A DNA stretch of 64,000 nt, from NCBI RefSeq assembly GCF_964199755.1, contig NC_133901.1:7603016-7667015 (forward strand). Direction: 5' to 3'. Below are positions 33,100-45,110 of the stretch, piece after piece. A program made the translations under genes and the position numbers. The notes under the pieces are model-generated. The model was not told where the DNA came from. It saw only the letters and a program-made list of their open reading frames with translations, and ran no database searches. This DNA is from Larus michahellis. Taxonomy: Eukaryota > Chordata > Aves > Charadriiformes > Laridae. Each line of letters begins with the position of its first letter. Position 1 is the stretch's first letter.

Positions 33100-33330
33100 T
33101 GTAGGGTAACCTAAGGGGGCATAGCTTAAAGCAATGTGAGGAAATCTGCTTGACAGTGAGACATATTAGACTGTGGAATAGTCTCTCAGGAAGAAGTATC
33201 AACACTATAATTTGGATAACTTAAGATATGATTGGAGAAAACACCAGAAAACTATGACATGTAGCAATATTCCAGGATTTGAGGATCCAGAAGACAAACG
33301 GTGGCAAGAGTCATCTCTCTACTGTCAGCT
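33100..33330 (+). mobile_element. Ancient CR1-like fragment
   Basis: The segment ACATATTAGACTGTGGAATAGTCTCTCAGG, described here by position (33161-33190), matches the well-known CR1 block that reads like GATTAGACTGTGGAATAGTCTCCC. It is followed by a degraded counterpart of the usual TTTAAGACTGGATTGGACAAA block (33217-33245) and preceded by a GCTTAAAGCAATGTGAGGAAAT segment (33124-33145) that also fits. Divergence is high and both ends are uncertain. Sense orientation is +. Much older than the copies at 9.8 and 19.7 kb. Confidence 0.55.
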
Positions 33331-33524
33331 CACATTCTTTAAGCTCTTGCCAAATGACCACAAGATAGAATTTTTCTACCATGAAGGAGCCCAAAAAGGA
33401 CAGCCAAGAGGTGCAGCAGACCTTGCCACCAGTTGTCAACAGGACATCAAGCTTTGCTAAGGGTGCACAGAGACTGCCTGGGGTAAGAGCATGGAGACAC
33501 AACAAGCGAGAACACTCAGGGCCC

Positions 33525-33605
33525 ACCAGTGAGGTCATGCTTTGAGGCTGGACCACAGGTCTCCACAGGTCCCCTCCAACCACCATTGGTATGGCTCTGC
33601 AATTC
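33525..33605 (+). mobile_element. Degraded CR1-like 3' tail
   Basis: TCATGCTTTGAGGCTGGACC followed by AGGTCTCCACAGGTCCCCTC and CAACC resembles the common CR1 terminal block (CTTTGAGCAGGGGGTTGGAC, then GATCTCCAGAGGTCCCTTCC). The terminal ATTCTGTGATT-type repeat is barely recognisable. It may be the end of the element starting near 33100, interrupted by other sequence, or a separate insertion. Confidence 0.45.
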
Positions 33606-33730
33606 AGTTAGAGGAATCAACATTAGAGTACACACTCTACAGCTCTCTTTCCACATCAGTGATATTTAAAGGATGACCTGCTAAAACAAGCCATGCAAAG
33701 TTATCTGCCGCTTCTCATCTTTGTGTCTCT

Positions 33731-33755
33731 CCCCGCTCCCCCCTCCCCCGCCCCC
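33731..33755 (-). repeat. Strong G-quadruplex / i-motif sequence
   Basis: On the + strand there are four C tracts: C4 (33731-33734), C6 (33738-33743), C5 (33745-33749) and C5 (33751-33755), with loops of GCT, T and G. The - strand therefore has four G tracts of at least four with loops of 1, 1 and 3 nt, well beyond the usual quadruplex rule. Confidence 0.85.
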
Positions 33756-34142
33756 GACAGTAGAAGATGCCATTTAGGTTCAGGTCTAATTAAGCTTATC
33801 TGACTAGCATAGGAAGTCCACTATTTCAGTAGTAGTGCCTACGCTCCGTGAACACATTTCTTTAACCAGAAAACGTCTACTGAGCTCAAAAAAGGTTTTT
33901 TACCCATAACACAGCAGTGAACAGCATGTATTGTCCAAGACCGTTGTTCTTTCTGTGCAATACATGGCTCATCATCAGAGGCTCACGTGATTTTTTTGTC
34001 TCCTCAAGTGGATAGCCTATGTTTACAAAGTGAAGATTCATAACTGAAGTGAGAGCTAGTACTTGCCCTGGGCTAATGCCCACATTTTCACCCAACTGCA
34101 AAAACAAATGATCTATCTTTTGTACCTTTTAGAATTGCCACA

Positions 34143-34245
34143 TTATTAAATATATATAAATAAATAGATGCTGTGTCTACATTTAAAATATATACTTTGT
34201 ATATATACTTCTATATATAGAATATGAGTATATATATAAATTGAA
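34143..34245. repeat. AT-rich low-complexity zone
   Basis: Repeated TATATA and ATAAATA elements occur over ~100 bp, including the 14-bp palindrome TTCTATATATAGAA near 34209-34222. It is a potential DNA-unwinding or fragile stretch and has no coding content. Confidence 0.7.
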
Positions 34246-35837
34246 GTGTGCAGAGGAGAGGGTTCTCAAGCCAAGCTTATTGAGATTCAAAGTACAGCAG
34301 ACCTTTTTCTCATCATATGAACAAGAATATTTTGAAGCAAATTTGCATTTTGTAGCCAGGGGCATCATTTGCAGGTGACTGAACAATCAATTAAAATATC
34401 TTGAGCAGGTTTTTCTGTAGGTTTTTCCATATAACCAGGTCATTGCTGCTTATTCACATGGTTGGGAGCATTTTAGTTGTTAATAACACAAGGTTTTTTT
34501 AAAGATTTCCGGTCTGTTTTATAGATTTACTTTTTCTTTTCCCCAAGCTGATGGAGGACTGAACATGCACCTTTCAACACGTTGTCACGTTAGTCAGCCT
34601 TAGCAGTACTATAGATCCATGCTGCTATTACAATTTTTCTACCTTACTAATTAAAAGGTACCGATTCAATGCAGACCACATAGCCATCGCAAAATGCATC
34701 AATGGCTGCTCCGTAGCCTTAAACCTTGGAGTATTTGGGCTTTGAATAAAGCGAAAGACAAGTCGGCAGAACTGAACTGAATTCAGAATTGGTAGTTTGA
34801 TGAGGCTTAGGATAGTCCTGTTTGACTTGCACCGTTTCAAAAGCCATCAGTTCTTGATCTACGTGTTGTTTATAGCCAGTTGGCTGTAGTTATTTGCAAT
34901 TTCTCTGTGCGGCTCAGTTGCGTGTTTTGATCAGCTGCAGACTCATATTTCAGCTCCAAGCCACTGTTCCCTGTGAGTGTGTTATAAAACAGGTGGTGAA
35001 CTCCATAACCACAATTACCACGGCTCTTTATTTCCATTAGTGACTGATAATTGTTTTTTCTTAGGATAAATATTTTTAGTTGTCTGAACAAATGCACTTA
35101 TGCGTAACAGGGTTCAGCACTTCAATCGTAGCAAAACAATTTTGTCATTGGTGGTGAGTCAATCATCATATAAAATGCATAGTCAGTTTTGGGGTTGTTT
35201 GTTCTTTTTCATGAAGTGTTCATCAAACACGTGAATAACGAACGCATAACTTTGGATCAGACGCGATATGTAAATTTAGGGCTCGATTCATTCAATGATT
35301 TATTTAGCAAGAATGAGTATTACTATCTGAAAGCATCAAATTAGTTCTGTATTAACAGCGAACTGAACTTTTTGACTTTGTGCACAAGTGTTTGCATGCA
35401 CACACCCTACCCTACCCTGCCGCTGAGCCAGATTCTGCCTTGCGCTCACCTTCACCAGCCTCAGGGAAGGCAAAGGGTTCCCAGTCTCATATTTCTATTC
35501 AAAAACTGTCCAAAAAAGCCCACAATGCTACAGCTAGTGGAAGAGAAATGGCATATTTTGCATACCCCTTATGACTCTGTTCAGTATGCATATGGTTTTC
35601 TTGACTTAAGATATAATCTATCAGAGTATATTCATACCACCACCTCCAGTATTGCTCTGGTGTAGCTAAGGTTCAGTTATCATTTTCATTATAAACATTT
35701 GCAGTGGGTTGGAATAATTTGTTGTAGAGCATACCAAGCTGTCTGCTTGGATGCGCTGGATTTTTCCTCCATGCAATTGATTTAAATCATATAAGACGTT
35801 TTTGTAGAGAGGCCAAAAAAAACCACTGCATCTTTCT

Positions 35838-35890
35838 CAACATTTTTTCCTTTTTTTGTTTTGTTGGGGTTTTTTTGTTTGTTTTTAATA
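35838..35890. repeat. T/G-rich low-complexity tract
   Basis: T6, T7, TTTTGTTTTGTTGGGG and T7GTTTGTTTTT runs in succession. It is simple low-complexity sequence. Confidence 0.7.
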
Positions 35891-38800
35891 GTTAGGCCTC
35901 AGAAGAAAAACTGAAAGAATTTCGTACATAACGTATTATTTGGCAGTTCTCAGAAAACCAATGCAAAACCCAATACTGTCTATGTAAGTTTTATCAACAA
36001 AATATTTCAGGTTGTGGATACGGTGATAGTAGTGTCTCACCATGGGTAAAAATGCAAAATCAGCAAAGTCACCATAAAATAGCTCTTCTAGAAATGTAAG
36101 GGTAAGCTACTCTGCTTTCTACATGAGACCGACCAATGTCAAAGAAGACAGATTTCACAGATGATAAAGACGACCAAGTAATTCAGCCTCAAAACACTAC
36201 AATTTCGGTCTTGAATGCGCAAACCTTTACTTAATCCCTTTGAATTCAATTGAGCTGCCTGTGTATTTAGGGATATCTCACATGAAGGAAGGATTTCTTT
36301 CTTAAGAAGTGGTCAGGAATAGGGATAAAGTGAAACCACAAATTTCACATGTTTGGGTTTTCTATCCCAACAGACGGAGTTTGTTCAGCTGATCCAGGAA
36401 ACTTGTCAGACTTCTGAATTTTGTAATGCATATGCTCTTCGTTGGTTTAATAATTTGAATTTAATAATAAACACCTCATCCTTGCACTGACAAAACATAA
36501 GTAATTAAAGCCACCTGATTAAGTTATGTCATATATTACATGTGTAAAGCAATCAAGTGAATCAGGGGTCCCTTAGATAAGGAATGACTTGTCTAAAACT
36601 ATTCCCTTCACGGTTCTTCAGAAAAATCTGGAATTGAGAACATTTTTACAAATCAGACATCTTGGTTAGAAATGTCAGTCTGTATCAACTGAAATATTTT
36701 ATCCAGGATTTGACAAGTTTAAGTAAGATTTGTATGTCCGTTGGGTTATATTTGAAACTAAAATTCATTTTGAACCTGAAAAATCAGATTACAGTTTTTT
36801 GTAGAATGTCAGAGTATCTTTCTTTTGCAACTGGGCTGCCAAAAAAAAAGGAGAAAAACTAAAGAAATCGTCAAAGCAGACTCTTTTGTGCAAAGAGTCC
36901 ATGGATTTGAATTTTTTAAAAGAAAAGAGGAGTGACTATTTGATGTGTTTCACCTGAGTACATTGTCTTACTTATAAAGACTCAACAAAGTGCCTGATGG
37001 TCCCCTCAGCCCTGTCTGTTGTGGAGCCATCTCAGGTACCCAGCTCAAAGACATTGTCACCTCTCCGCATTATATGACCTATGTTCAAAGCACAAAATGT
37101 AGCTACATGAAGTGAGAACTAATAGTGCTGCAAGCTGTTGTAGGCAACAGAACCTCAGTCTTTCTTTGGGTGGAGGAAGGAAGAAGGAAATCCTCAGAGT
37201 TAAAGTTGCTATAATTAATTTTCTGCGTGTGCACTTTACTCATACAGTCAATTTTTCATTGAAGGGTATAATTTACTCTCCTCTCCACAGAGCAGCAAAG
37301 TAAAAGACTTCAGATATTGCAAAGTGTGCAATACTGATGATAAGGCAGAAAAATCAACGCTCTTGTGAACCCTCCCATCACTTTGAGTCCTTTCTTCCAG
37401 CTGGGCTTTAAAGGAACTTTCCATCAAACCCAGAAGAAAACTACATACAATTTTAAACCTTTATCTGACCTCTTGTTTCCAAAGGGTTATGCCTTAAACC
37501 TCTGGGTCCTTCCAGTTTTCTTTTTTCCTGTTAGAACTTCCCTTTCAGGCGTCCTCCATACCCCCGCACGGCTTGGAGTGGGCTTTCACGTCAGCTATCT
37601 CCTGCTCTGCTGGGAGCCCGCACAGCCGAGCGGCTCTCTGACCTTACCTTCAAACACAAAAGACAAAAGGAAAAGGATTGAAACCAACTGAAGCAAGAGA
37701 AAGAGTTGTACTAGGCAGCAGAGGAGAAAGTGAAAGACCGCGACGATGGAGTATCGGTGGGAACTGCAAGTTACAGGAAAACGCACTGCGCAAAAAGCAT
37801 TTTAACCCTATCTCTGCAATGCAAGCCAGAGGAGCTTCTCTCCTTGTCGTGTCTTGTAACAGATTTCTTACCCTCAAGTGGATGTATTGTAAAGCCCAGG
37901 CAAAACTGTACCGGAACAAAGAGAACAACCAAAATCCCAAGCCACTGGTATGTTAAGATGGCCTTTAGAAAGTTTGGTTCGCTAAATAAGAGGCGAACTG
38001 ACCTTGAAAGTAGCAGAATCGAGGAAGACTGCTAGAACTACTGCTAGAGAGAGATCAGTCAAGGTATTTTCATATCTATTCAGCTTTATTGTGTGAGCCA
38101 GATGACAAATTTTTGAACTGTTCTTTAAAAAACAGAGCTTCTTGGAACCAAGATGAAGTACAAATACCAACCACAATATTAAAATTGATACTGTATTTAA
38201 CATAAAAGTACCTCTGGTATATCTCAGAAGACACACACACAAAAAAATCTTAGGAATAAAGGTCTTAATAATGTTTAACTATAATATGAGGGCAGGAGAG
38301 AAAGGATCAAGAAGATCTATTGAATATTTGTGGGGATATACACATATAAAAGTGAATCCATTTCTACAAGCACAGGTTTATAGGCATGTTTAGAAATCAC
38401 ATCTCACATCTGAACACTTGGTAACGTTCAAATATGAGTGTAACAACCCAGCTCACGATGATGAGTTCTCTCTGCTGTTGACTGTCTTTTCATTTTACAG
38501 CCTGAGTTAAGCACCGTTTCTTGGATCTGAATGCAGTTTGATGTTTTCTCTGCAGAGTTTATTTTCACAGTTATATTCCAAGTTTTTCATTTGTAACATC
38601 AGTTCATTGCCGAATAGGGAATATTACAATAGGATGTACAAATGGGATGCGTGGAGGTGCATTTTAGTTTTCAATTTATTTGTTTACTTTTAATTTCTCA
38701 GAAATTTGTCAGGAGAGAAGATTGTTGAGGGAGAACAGGCTTTTCCAGATGTATAGCAGTTTTGAATGGGGTTACTTTGAGCTCTGCACTATTTCCCCCC

Positions 38801-39020
38801 CGTCACCCTTTGAACCATGGGAGCCACGTTCTGATTTCCAGTCACTCTGTTCTATACTGCAAAGCACGGCCTCTGTTGAACGTTGCTGGAGGAGCAAACG
38901 CTGGCATCAGGAGGAGCCCCGAGAAGGGTGAGAAGGGCTTTGCTTCACTCAGCGCAGCGGAGCTGTGGGCAGAAGCACCCATGTTTAAAACTGCAAATTT
39001 GTCTGGAAGAGCTCACTGGC

Positions 39021-39070
39021 TGCGTACGTGTGCCTAGACATGCATGTGCACAGGCGTGCAAGCATGTATT
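39021..39070. repeat. Interrupted alternating purine-pyrimidine tract
   Basis: TGCGTACGTGTGC (39021-39033) and ACATGCATGTGCACA (39038-39052) are alternating purine-pyrimidine runs separated by CTAG, followed by GCGTGCA and GCATGTAT. This gives Z-DNA potential similar to the 4.4 kb tract but more interrupted. Confidence 0.5.
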
Positions 39071-40661
39071 TGTGTTTTCTCCAGTCTTGCCTTAAGCACG
39101 CAAATCTTTCATGTTTTTCTATTGAACAGGCAGGTTGGTTAGTTATCACAAAAGCCCTTTTAAACCAAGAGGAGTCTTGATTCAAACTAATATTTGCACT
39201 TAAAATCGGAAATTGGATGTTGTCCTTTTAGGGCTTTTAATGAAAAGGAAGAGAGACCATTCAGAGAGAAAATGAGCTTAAGATCAATTAAATAAATTTA
39301 CCGAAAACAAAGGTGAACAAAGTTGCACATCGCATGAGTATTCAGCTAAAGTTTTCTAACCTCCTTGAACGTCGACCTTCCAAATTACATGTAACCATCT
39401 GCTCATGAAATCTATATATTTCTTGAGATCAGGGAATAGGAGTTCAGAGCATGAATTTCCTAAGGGCTAGATTCTTGGGGGAAGCATAACCAGGGAAGCA
39501 TGACCAATAATTTCCCAGCCTGAAAATCTCTGGAGTTATCAGCAAAGATAGTGAGGAGAGGCTTTATGATGTGGAGGGCATAGCTGATTAGAAAACTCAC
39601 TTTAAATGGATGCTAAAACAGGGAGAGATGGATCTTGGCTGGCACTCAAAATTTAAATAGAGCATAAAAAGCTGTTACTTTATTATTTCACAAGGAACTA
39701 AAAGAAAGTAATCAAGAATACTTGTATACAACTTATTGTAGTAAAGAAAAATAAAGGGACTGCAATTCAGATTTTGGAATCCAGCAGTTTTATGAACTAA
39801 AGCAGTAATAAATCCAAAAATAACAAAATGAAATAGAATTTAGGAAGCTATTTAAAAACAATTTGAATTAAACAGTGTATTATTGAGCATTTGAACAAAT
39901 CGATGTATTTTTATATTGCCACAGCTCTTGGTTGGGTATAAACAGCAGGATAAAACAGGAAAGTAAAACTCCTGGAAACCACAATTACTGCATTTTATAA
40001 TGGCCATTTACGTTTACAGTATTCATTGCTCAAAGTTGAAGTGATGGCAGCTCAGTAACAACCGTTTCTTTGAAACCTGTTTACTATAAGGCACGTTTAC
40101 TGAAAGCTTACACCCAGTCCCCATTAAACGCATCACACACGGACGGCCTCGACATTTTATGAAGACTCACAGTTTTGTCCCTCTTCTCCAAACACAATGG
40201 TATATTTTGCCATCCCCGCTTCTGTAGTGCTGCAGGTTACGTTCGAAGGGGAAATGTCTTATATAGGCTTATCTTTGCTATTATTTATGCAGCAGAGCAG
40301 ACAGGCATAAAGAGTGGTTAAATGAAAGGTCCCTCTCAAAGGAACGTACGAGCTGGAGTTCCCATGTTACCCAATGTGCTTAACCCTTAACCACTGCAAA
40401 GACGTCGATGAGTTCGTCTCCACAGAAAAGGGGTCCTGACTGCACATTAAAGAGCAAGCAGGAGAAAGAAACACAGGGAAGGACAACAGCAGAGCCAGAG
40501 AGAATTTAAATCTCCTCTAGAGCACTAAACACTGGCTAATACACCATGTCATGGAGGCGCAACAACACGACTGTGGCTGTTTATTTTAGTTACTGAAGGA
40601 AATACATCATAAGGGAGGTTTTATAGCAAAAATATTAATTATTGTTTTTTAATCAGTGAGA

Positions 40662-40681
40662 AAAGTAATCAAGATTACTTT
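40662..40681. promoter_or_regulatory. Inverted TAATC repeat (9-bp arms, 2-nt spacer)
   Basis: AAAGTAATC (40662-40670) and GATTACTTT (40673-40681) are exact reverse complements separated by AA. Each arm contains a TAATC core, the type bound by K50 paired-like homeodomains (OTX/PITX/CRX), arranged as a close palindromic pair suited to dimer binding. Function is inference. Confidence 0.35.
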
Positions 40682-43600
40682 AAATATACATGTTTTCTCT
40701 TCCTCTCGCATCTTCCACAAGGATAAAGAGGCATATCACAACTCTTACTGAGCTGAGCTTGCAAACTGCCCTTAGGTAAGTGCTCTGACCGCACTTCACA
40801 GAGGTGAACTGGAAGAAGAATGGTTAATCGACTTGCCTGTATAAACTTTATAAAAGCAGCACGTCAAAAGCAAGGCGTGTATCGCAAGCGCACTGTTTCG
40901 CTCCCATATTTTAATCAGGAAGCTTTCCGTCAAGATAAACAGGTAGGTAGATCGGTAGGTATTAGTATGTCTTGCACCTCTGGCAGTGATTTCAGTCTGT
41001 GGAGGAAAGGTGCAAGACATCAAACAAAACTCTCCTCTGATGTTGGTAGTAGCAGTCCACACCTAATTTGACATGTGTAATTAGTATCTCAAGGTGCAAG
41101 GTAGCGAAGAGCGAAGAGCCTTAGCTACAGCCTTTGTAAGAAAGAACAAAGAGCTGGAGATATGCTTATATTTAGCCTTGATGTGCTTTCAGTTTTTAAA
41201 GCAAACAGAAGTGATAAATAAATCGCTATGAATAGAATCGAAAAAAATAAAAAAAAAGTGGGAGGCCAACGAGAGCTGGCAACTCTAAGCCAAAAGGCTG
41301 AACGAGATAGACTGAGATTTAATTTTTTTGTGTTTGATTTCTTCTTCCTTCATCTCTCACTACTTATTAACTTCTTCCTACCTCCCATGTCACCCACTTT
41401 TCCACAATACTACTGTCCATGCACAAGGCTTGGCTTCTCAGTCTGCTATAACTGGCCTGTCATTTGCTGTTCCTTCCTGGCCTGGAGAACCACCTTCTCG
41501 GAAGGCAGCTCTGCTCCATCAGAAGGGCACTCAACTGAAAGTCTCATGGTTGAGGGCATGTCCTACAACTCTATTTTCCAGAAGCATTAATGTTTATTCC
41601 CTTTCACCATGATAAGGACCTGTCTTGCCTTGTATGTGAGCTTGACAGCTATTAACCCTATGAATGACAGTGAAAGGAACAAGGAGGATGGTCTAAATTT
41701 TTCCTCCACTTCTTTCTTTTATACTGTATCACTAGATTTGCTAAAACTAGTGGACAACAAATGTTTATCCCATTATCCAAATATCCCAATATCCAAACGT
41801 TATTCCCATTGCTCAGCGAGACACAGCGCCTAAGAGCAATCCAAGGGACGACAGGATCATTGTCTGTATTTTCTTCCAGCAGTTCTCATGTTTTGTACCT
41901 ACGAGGAAGTTGGTTGTGTCTTAAGATTAGGAAATAAAGCTTTATAAACTTTACACAAAACTTCCACAATTAGTTATCATCTTTCCAGAAATACTTCTTT
42001 CCTGTAAGTATTAATGGCATTTGATTCTCTACTTTCAAGCTGCATGAAAGTAGAAAGAGGGGGGAGGGAAAAAATTGATGAAATAAAGACAATGAAAATT
42101 TAGGCTGAATAACAGGATAAACTTCTATCTCTTAACAGACAGCTACAATAAACTTTGAAATAACACATTGGTCAAAACACTGGAAATAAGCTATAGAGAA
42201 CAACTTTTGCACTGACAGGAGATGAACTTGTAATTGAGTAGCTTTTATCCATCTCTAACTTCTGATTGTACCAATAGAACAAGGAGAGGGTGTGGATATC
42301 AAAGAAAATTGCTTTAGGGAATTTAGTCTCACTGTTAGCTCTTTGTCCCTGGGGATGTTGCTATGAAATGAAAAACACCTCGTAGAGCTGCCATAATGGT
42401 AAAATGAAAAAGAAATTCTTATTTGGAAGAAAATGTATGTCAGATGTTTATATGATAGGAATAGACAATTACATAAGAAAGATTTCAGCAGACAGAAATG
42501 GCTCTTGCGTAACTGGAGACCAGCAGGAACCTATGACAAGCAATATATCTTTGTTTAAGGATTAATTGCCACCTTTCAGCAACACAGGGTTTCCATCAGT
42601 AGGAAGCTTAAAGAGAGAGATTTCTTGAAAGGGAGCATTATCCTTGTGATGTCCCAGTGGTTTCAGAAAGGTAATTGAGTCTTCTTAAAAGAGAAGGAGC
42701 TTCTGTAAGTGGCACTGTACTGCCAGCAACAACCTTTTATGCATCAGTAGTTCATTTCTGTTGAAGGATTGTGTCATTAGCATACAGGGATATTTATTAT
42801 GTACAGGATATCAAAACAAGGCGACTTCTAAGAGCTTACCTTGGAAAAAAAGGAGATCTGTTTGTCTGGAGGGGGAAAGCAGTGTTGGCTTATGTATTAC
42901 AGTGCCTGCTAAAATATTATGGTGTTTGGAGAAAGGTGGAAAATCACCACGGAGATGTTCCTGAACATCTTTTGCGTATTCGATTTTTCTCTTCTACCTT
43001 AGGGCTAGCTGGTACCACCTGGGGACAGGCCTTTGTGAGGGATGACACAGATTTTCCCAGATTTCCAGTGTATGGCCATACAATAAACAGTCTCACAGCA
43101 CTGAAACCTTTGCAACACCAGTCTGGTCCCCTAGCAGAACCACGAGAGCACATCTTTTCCATGTAGGTGTCCTTGGTATGCAGGGGAAGCAGACCCTGAA
43201 GTTGCAGGACAGCAGGAAGAAACACTCATGCAAACGGGAAAACTAACAAAAATATTTCTTGTTCTCATAAAGACAGGTTTTTAAGAAACAGACCTCCCAT
43301 AGAGGTGGTGCAGAAGACAGGAGCTTCAAACATAACGTATCTAAGCCAAAGCCAGAAACCTGAAAGTTAAAGAAGGAACCGTAGAGGAAATCTACTTTTA
43401 GAATTTCACAGTTAGATGATTTAATTTAGAAGAATATCCCTTTCAGAAACATCTCTAAGATTTCTCCTGACTAAGAAGCGAAGTCACGCAGGCACCCAGG
43501 GAATATCAGTAAAACAAGTCATGCCTCTCCTGCAACTTTTATGACTAGAACCATCTTCTTTTCACCTTCTTTTTATTCCTTCCTGCTCCTCCAGTGACCT

Positions 43601-44898
43601 CAACTCTGTAATCACTTAAGACAGCACCAAATGCAAGAAGATTATACAGACCGGTGCGACAAACTTCTCCTCCTCCTCCCTGCTGCCTCCAGTATTGTTG
43701 CTACTGGGATTTCCACTCTTAAGAATATTCTTTGGATGAAATCTAAGTGTCAACTGTGTCAGCTTCCCAGACCTTGAAAACACAGTATGTGTTGGGTTGA
43801 GATTAATATCTCTCCCTTGACTCCCCAGGGAAGGCAATTTAAACCTCACATCACAACAGATGTGTGTTAGATTGTCACTGGTCATGCCAGCTTCCCATAT
43901 AAGTACATTAATTCACTTTCCATATGCATTCTTCCCTGCTGAAATGAAAGACACGATAAAAGCCACCGAGCTGCTGCGCGGTTTGGTGACCCAGGCCCCT
44001 GTCAAGAGCAAAGAACTGGACCAAGACCACAAACTCATTTCACATAACCAAATGAACAGCAGTCATATTATAATGATTTTCACAGCTGCTAAGAGCCCTG
44101 GCCTTCAGATGGTATATTGAATTTAATATTCCCTTATGCAGATATGTAATCAACTTTTAAGTTCAGAAATTTAATATCCCCCAACACTGGAGTAAACTTC
44201 CTGTATTGTGAAGACTGCAAGGATCAAACATGCACCTTGTATTCCAGGCACTCAGCTGTCATTCTGTGGCCCACTTTATTGAGTTTTACATACACCCAAA
44301 TTGAACCAAAGTCTGAAACCCAACGACTTTTAGTATCCTGTTGGCTGCGAAGCTAAACTTTGCCATTAACATAATCCTAATTGGAAATACCATATTTGTA
44401 AGGTGATATACATTTTAAAAAATAGTAAAATATTAACAGTAACTTTTTAAGCAGGTTAAAATCATGCTCTAAGCAGTAAAGCGGTAATCAGTTTGTCACT
44501 CCACAAAAAGCCAGTGGGCTAGAATTGTGCTCATGGCCCCAGAAGTGAAACAGCTATTAAATGTCTCAGCTTTCCTATACAGTAAGATATTCTGGAAATG
44601 TGCATGAAGGCTCTAGTACAAGTCCTGCGATTCTTCCAAGCATTACGCATCATTTCAAGAAACTATAACCCTCCCATTTTAATTCTTAGAGTTTTCATCA
44701 AAATAGTGATTTGGAGTAAAACACTGAACAGCCACACAGGTCCTATGGAAAGAGAGTTTTCAAAAATACATGGTGGAAAACCGAAACGTAAGATATAAAC
44801 CACTAAAGCTGTGAAATATTGTACCACGTCTTTAGAACATGGAGCAATGAAGCAGTAATTTACAATTAAATACCACATTTAGCATGCTGTGTATTCAG
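40682..44898. other. Long non-coding stretch
   Basis: AT-rich, with A-rich runs at 41240-41260 and a G6 run near 42059-42064. The + strand frame at 42771-43166 (131 codons) begins in unique DNA and matches no family. A CR1-like phrase near 43288-43312 is too short to call. No gene is called. Confidence 0.5.
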
Positions 44899-44946
44899 AA
44901 TAACAACTCAATAATATAATGCAATAATAACTCAATAATATAATAT
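44899..44946. repeat. 24-bp tandem duplication
   Basis: Two adjacent 24-bp units (44899-44922 and 44923-44946) share the core ACTCAATAATATAAT exactly and differ at three other positions. It is a local duplication in AT-rich DNA. Confidence 0.85.
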
Positions 44947-45110
44947 CCAATACATTCCTTGGTAATGAATGTTAATGATTAGCCTGTTTATTAATGGCTA
45001 AAAATGAAACTGCTATAAACTTTCGCTCTGGTAGTCAGTAATGATGCATTACTCATATTATTTCCCATAAAAAAATTAATTGTTATTGTGCATTGTACCT
45101 GAAGTAACCA
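44947..45110. promoter_or_regulatory. Candidate conserved non-coding element
   Basis: GTAATGAATGTTAATGATTAGCC, described by position (44963-44985), begins a series of TAATGA, TTATTAATGGC and AGTAATGATGCATTACTC motifs, the last forming a 7-bp inverted repeat around ATG (45038-45054). AATTAATTGTTATTGTGC follows. TTAGCC (44980-44985) and GGCTAA (44997-45002) also form a small dyad. Dense homeodomain/POU-type cores and lack of homopolymer suggest an enhancer core. Confidence 0.25.

Larger units (their letters stand above)
33606..40661. other. Long non-coding stretch
   Basis: About 7 kb without a gene. It holds the G-quadruplex-capable C tract, an AT-rich low-complexity zone, T-rich runs near 35838-35890, A9 near 36841-36849, a small (CA)n at 38231-38240 and a Z-prone tract near 39021-39052, listed separately where notable. 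Open frames near 37365-38035 and 38680-39095 overlap in several frames and show no known domain. Confidence 0.5.

Noticed and set aside
35401..35422. CCCTACCCTACCC telomere-like run
   Set aside because: The unit is CCCTA (5 bp), not the vertebrate CCCTAA hexamer, with only about two copies.
41550..41575. p53-like half-site GGGCATGTCC
   Set aside because: Single half-site without an adjacent second half.
42771..43166. 131-codon open frame, + strand
   Set aside because: Its composition is plausible, but no domain, no splice sites and no neighbouring exons support it.
43280..43320. CR1-like phrase (CATAGAGGTGGTGCAG)
   Set aside because: It resembles the CR1 block CAGAGAGGTGGTGGA over too few bases, and the flanks do not fit.
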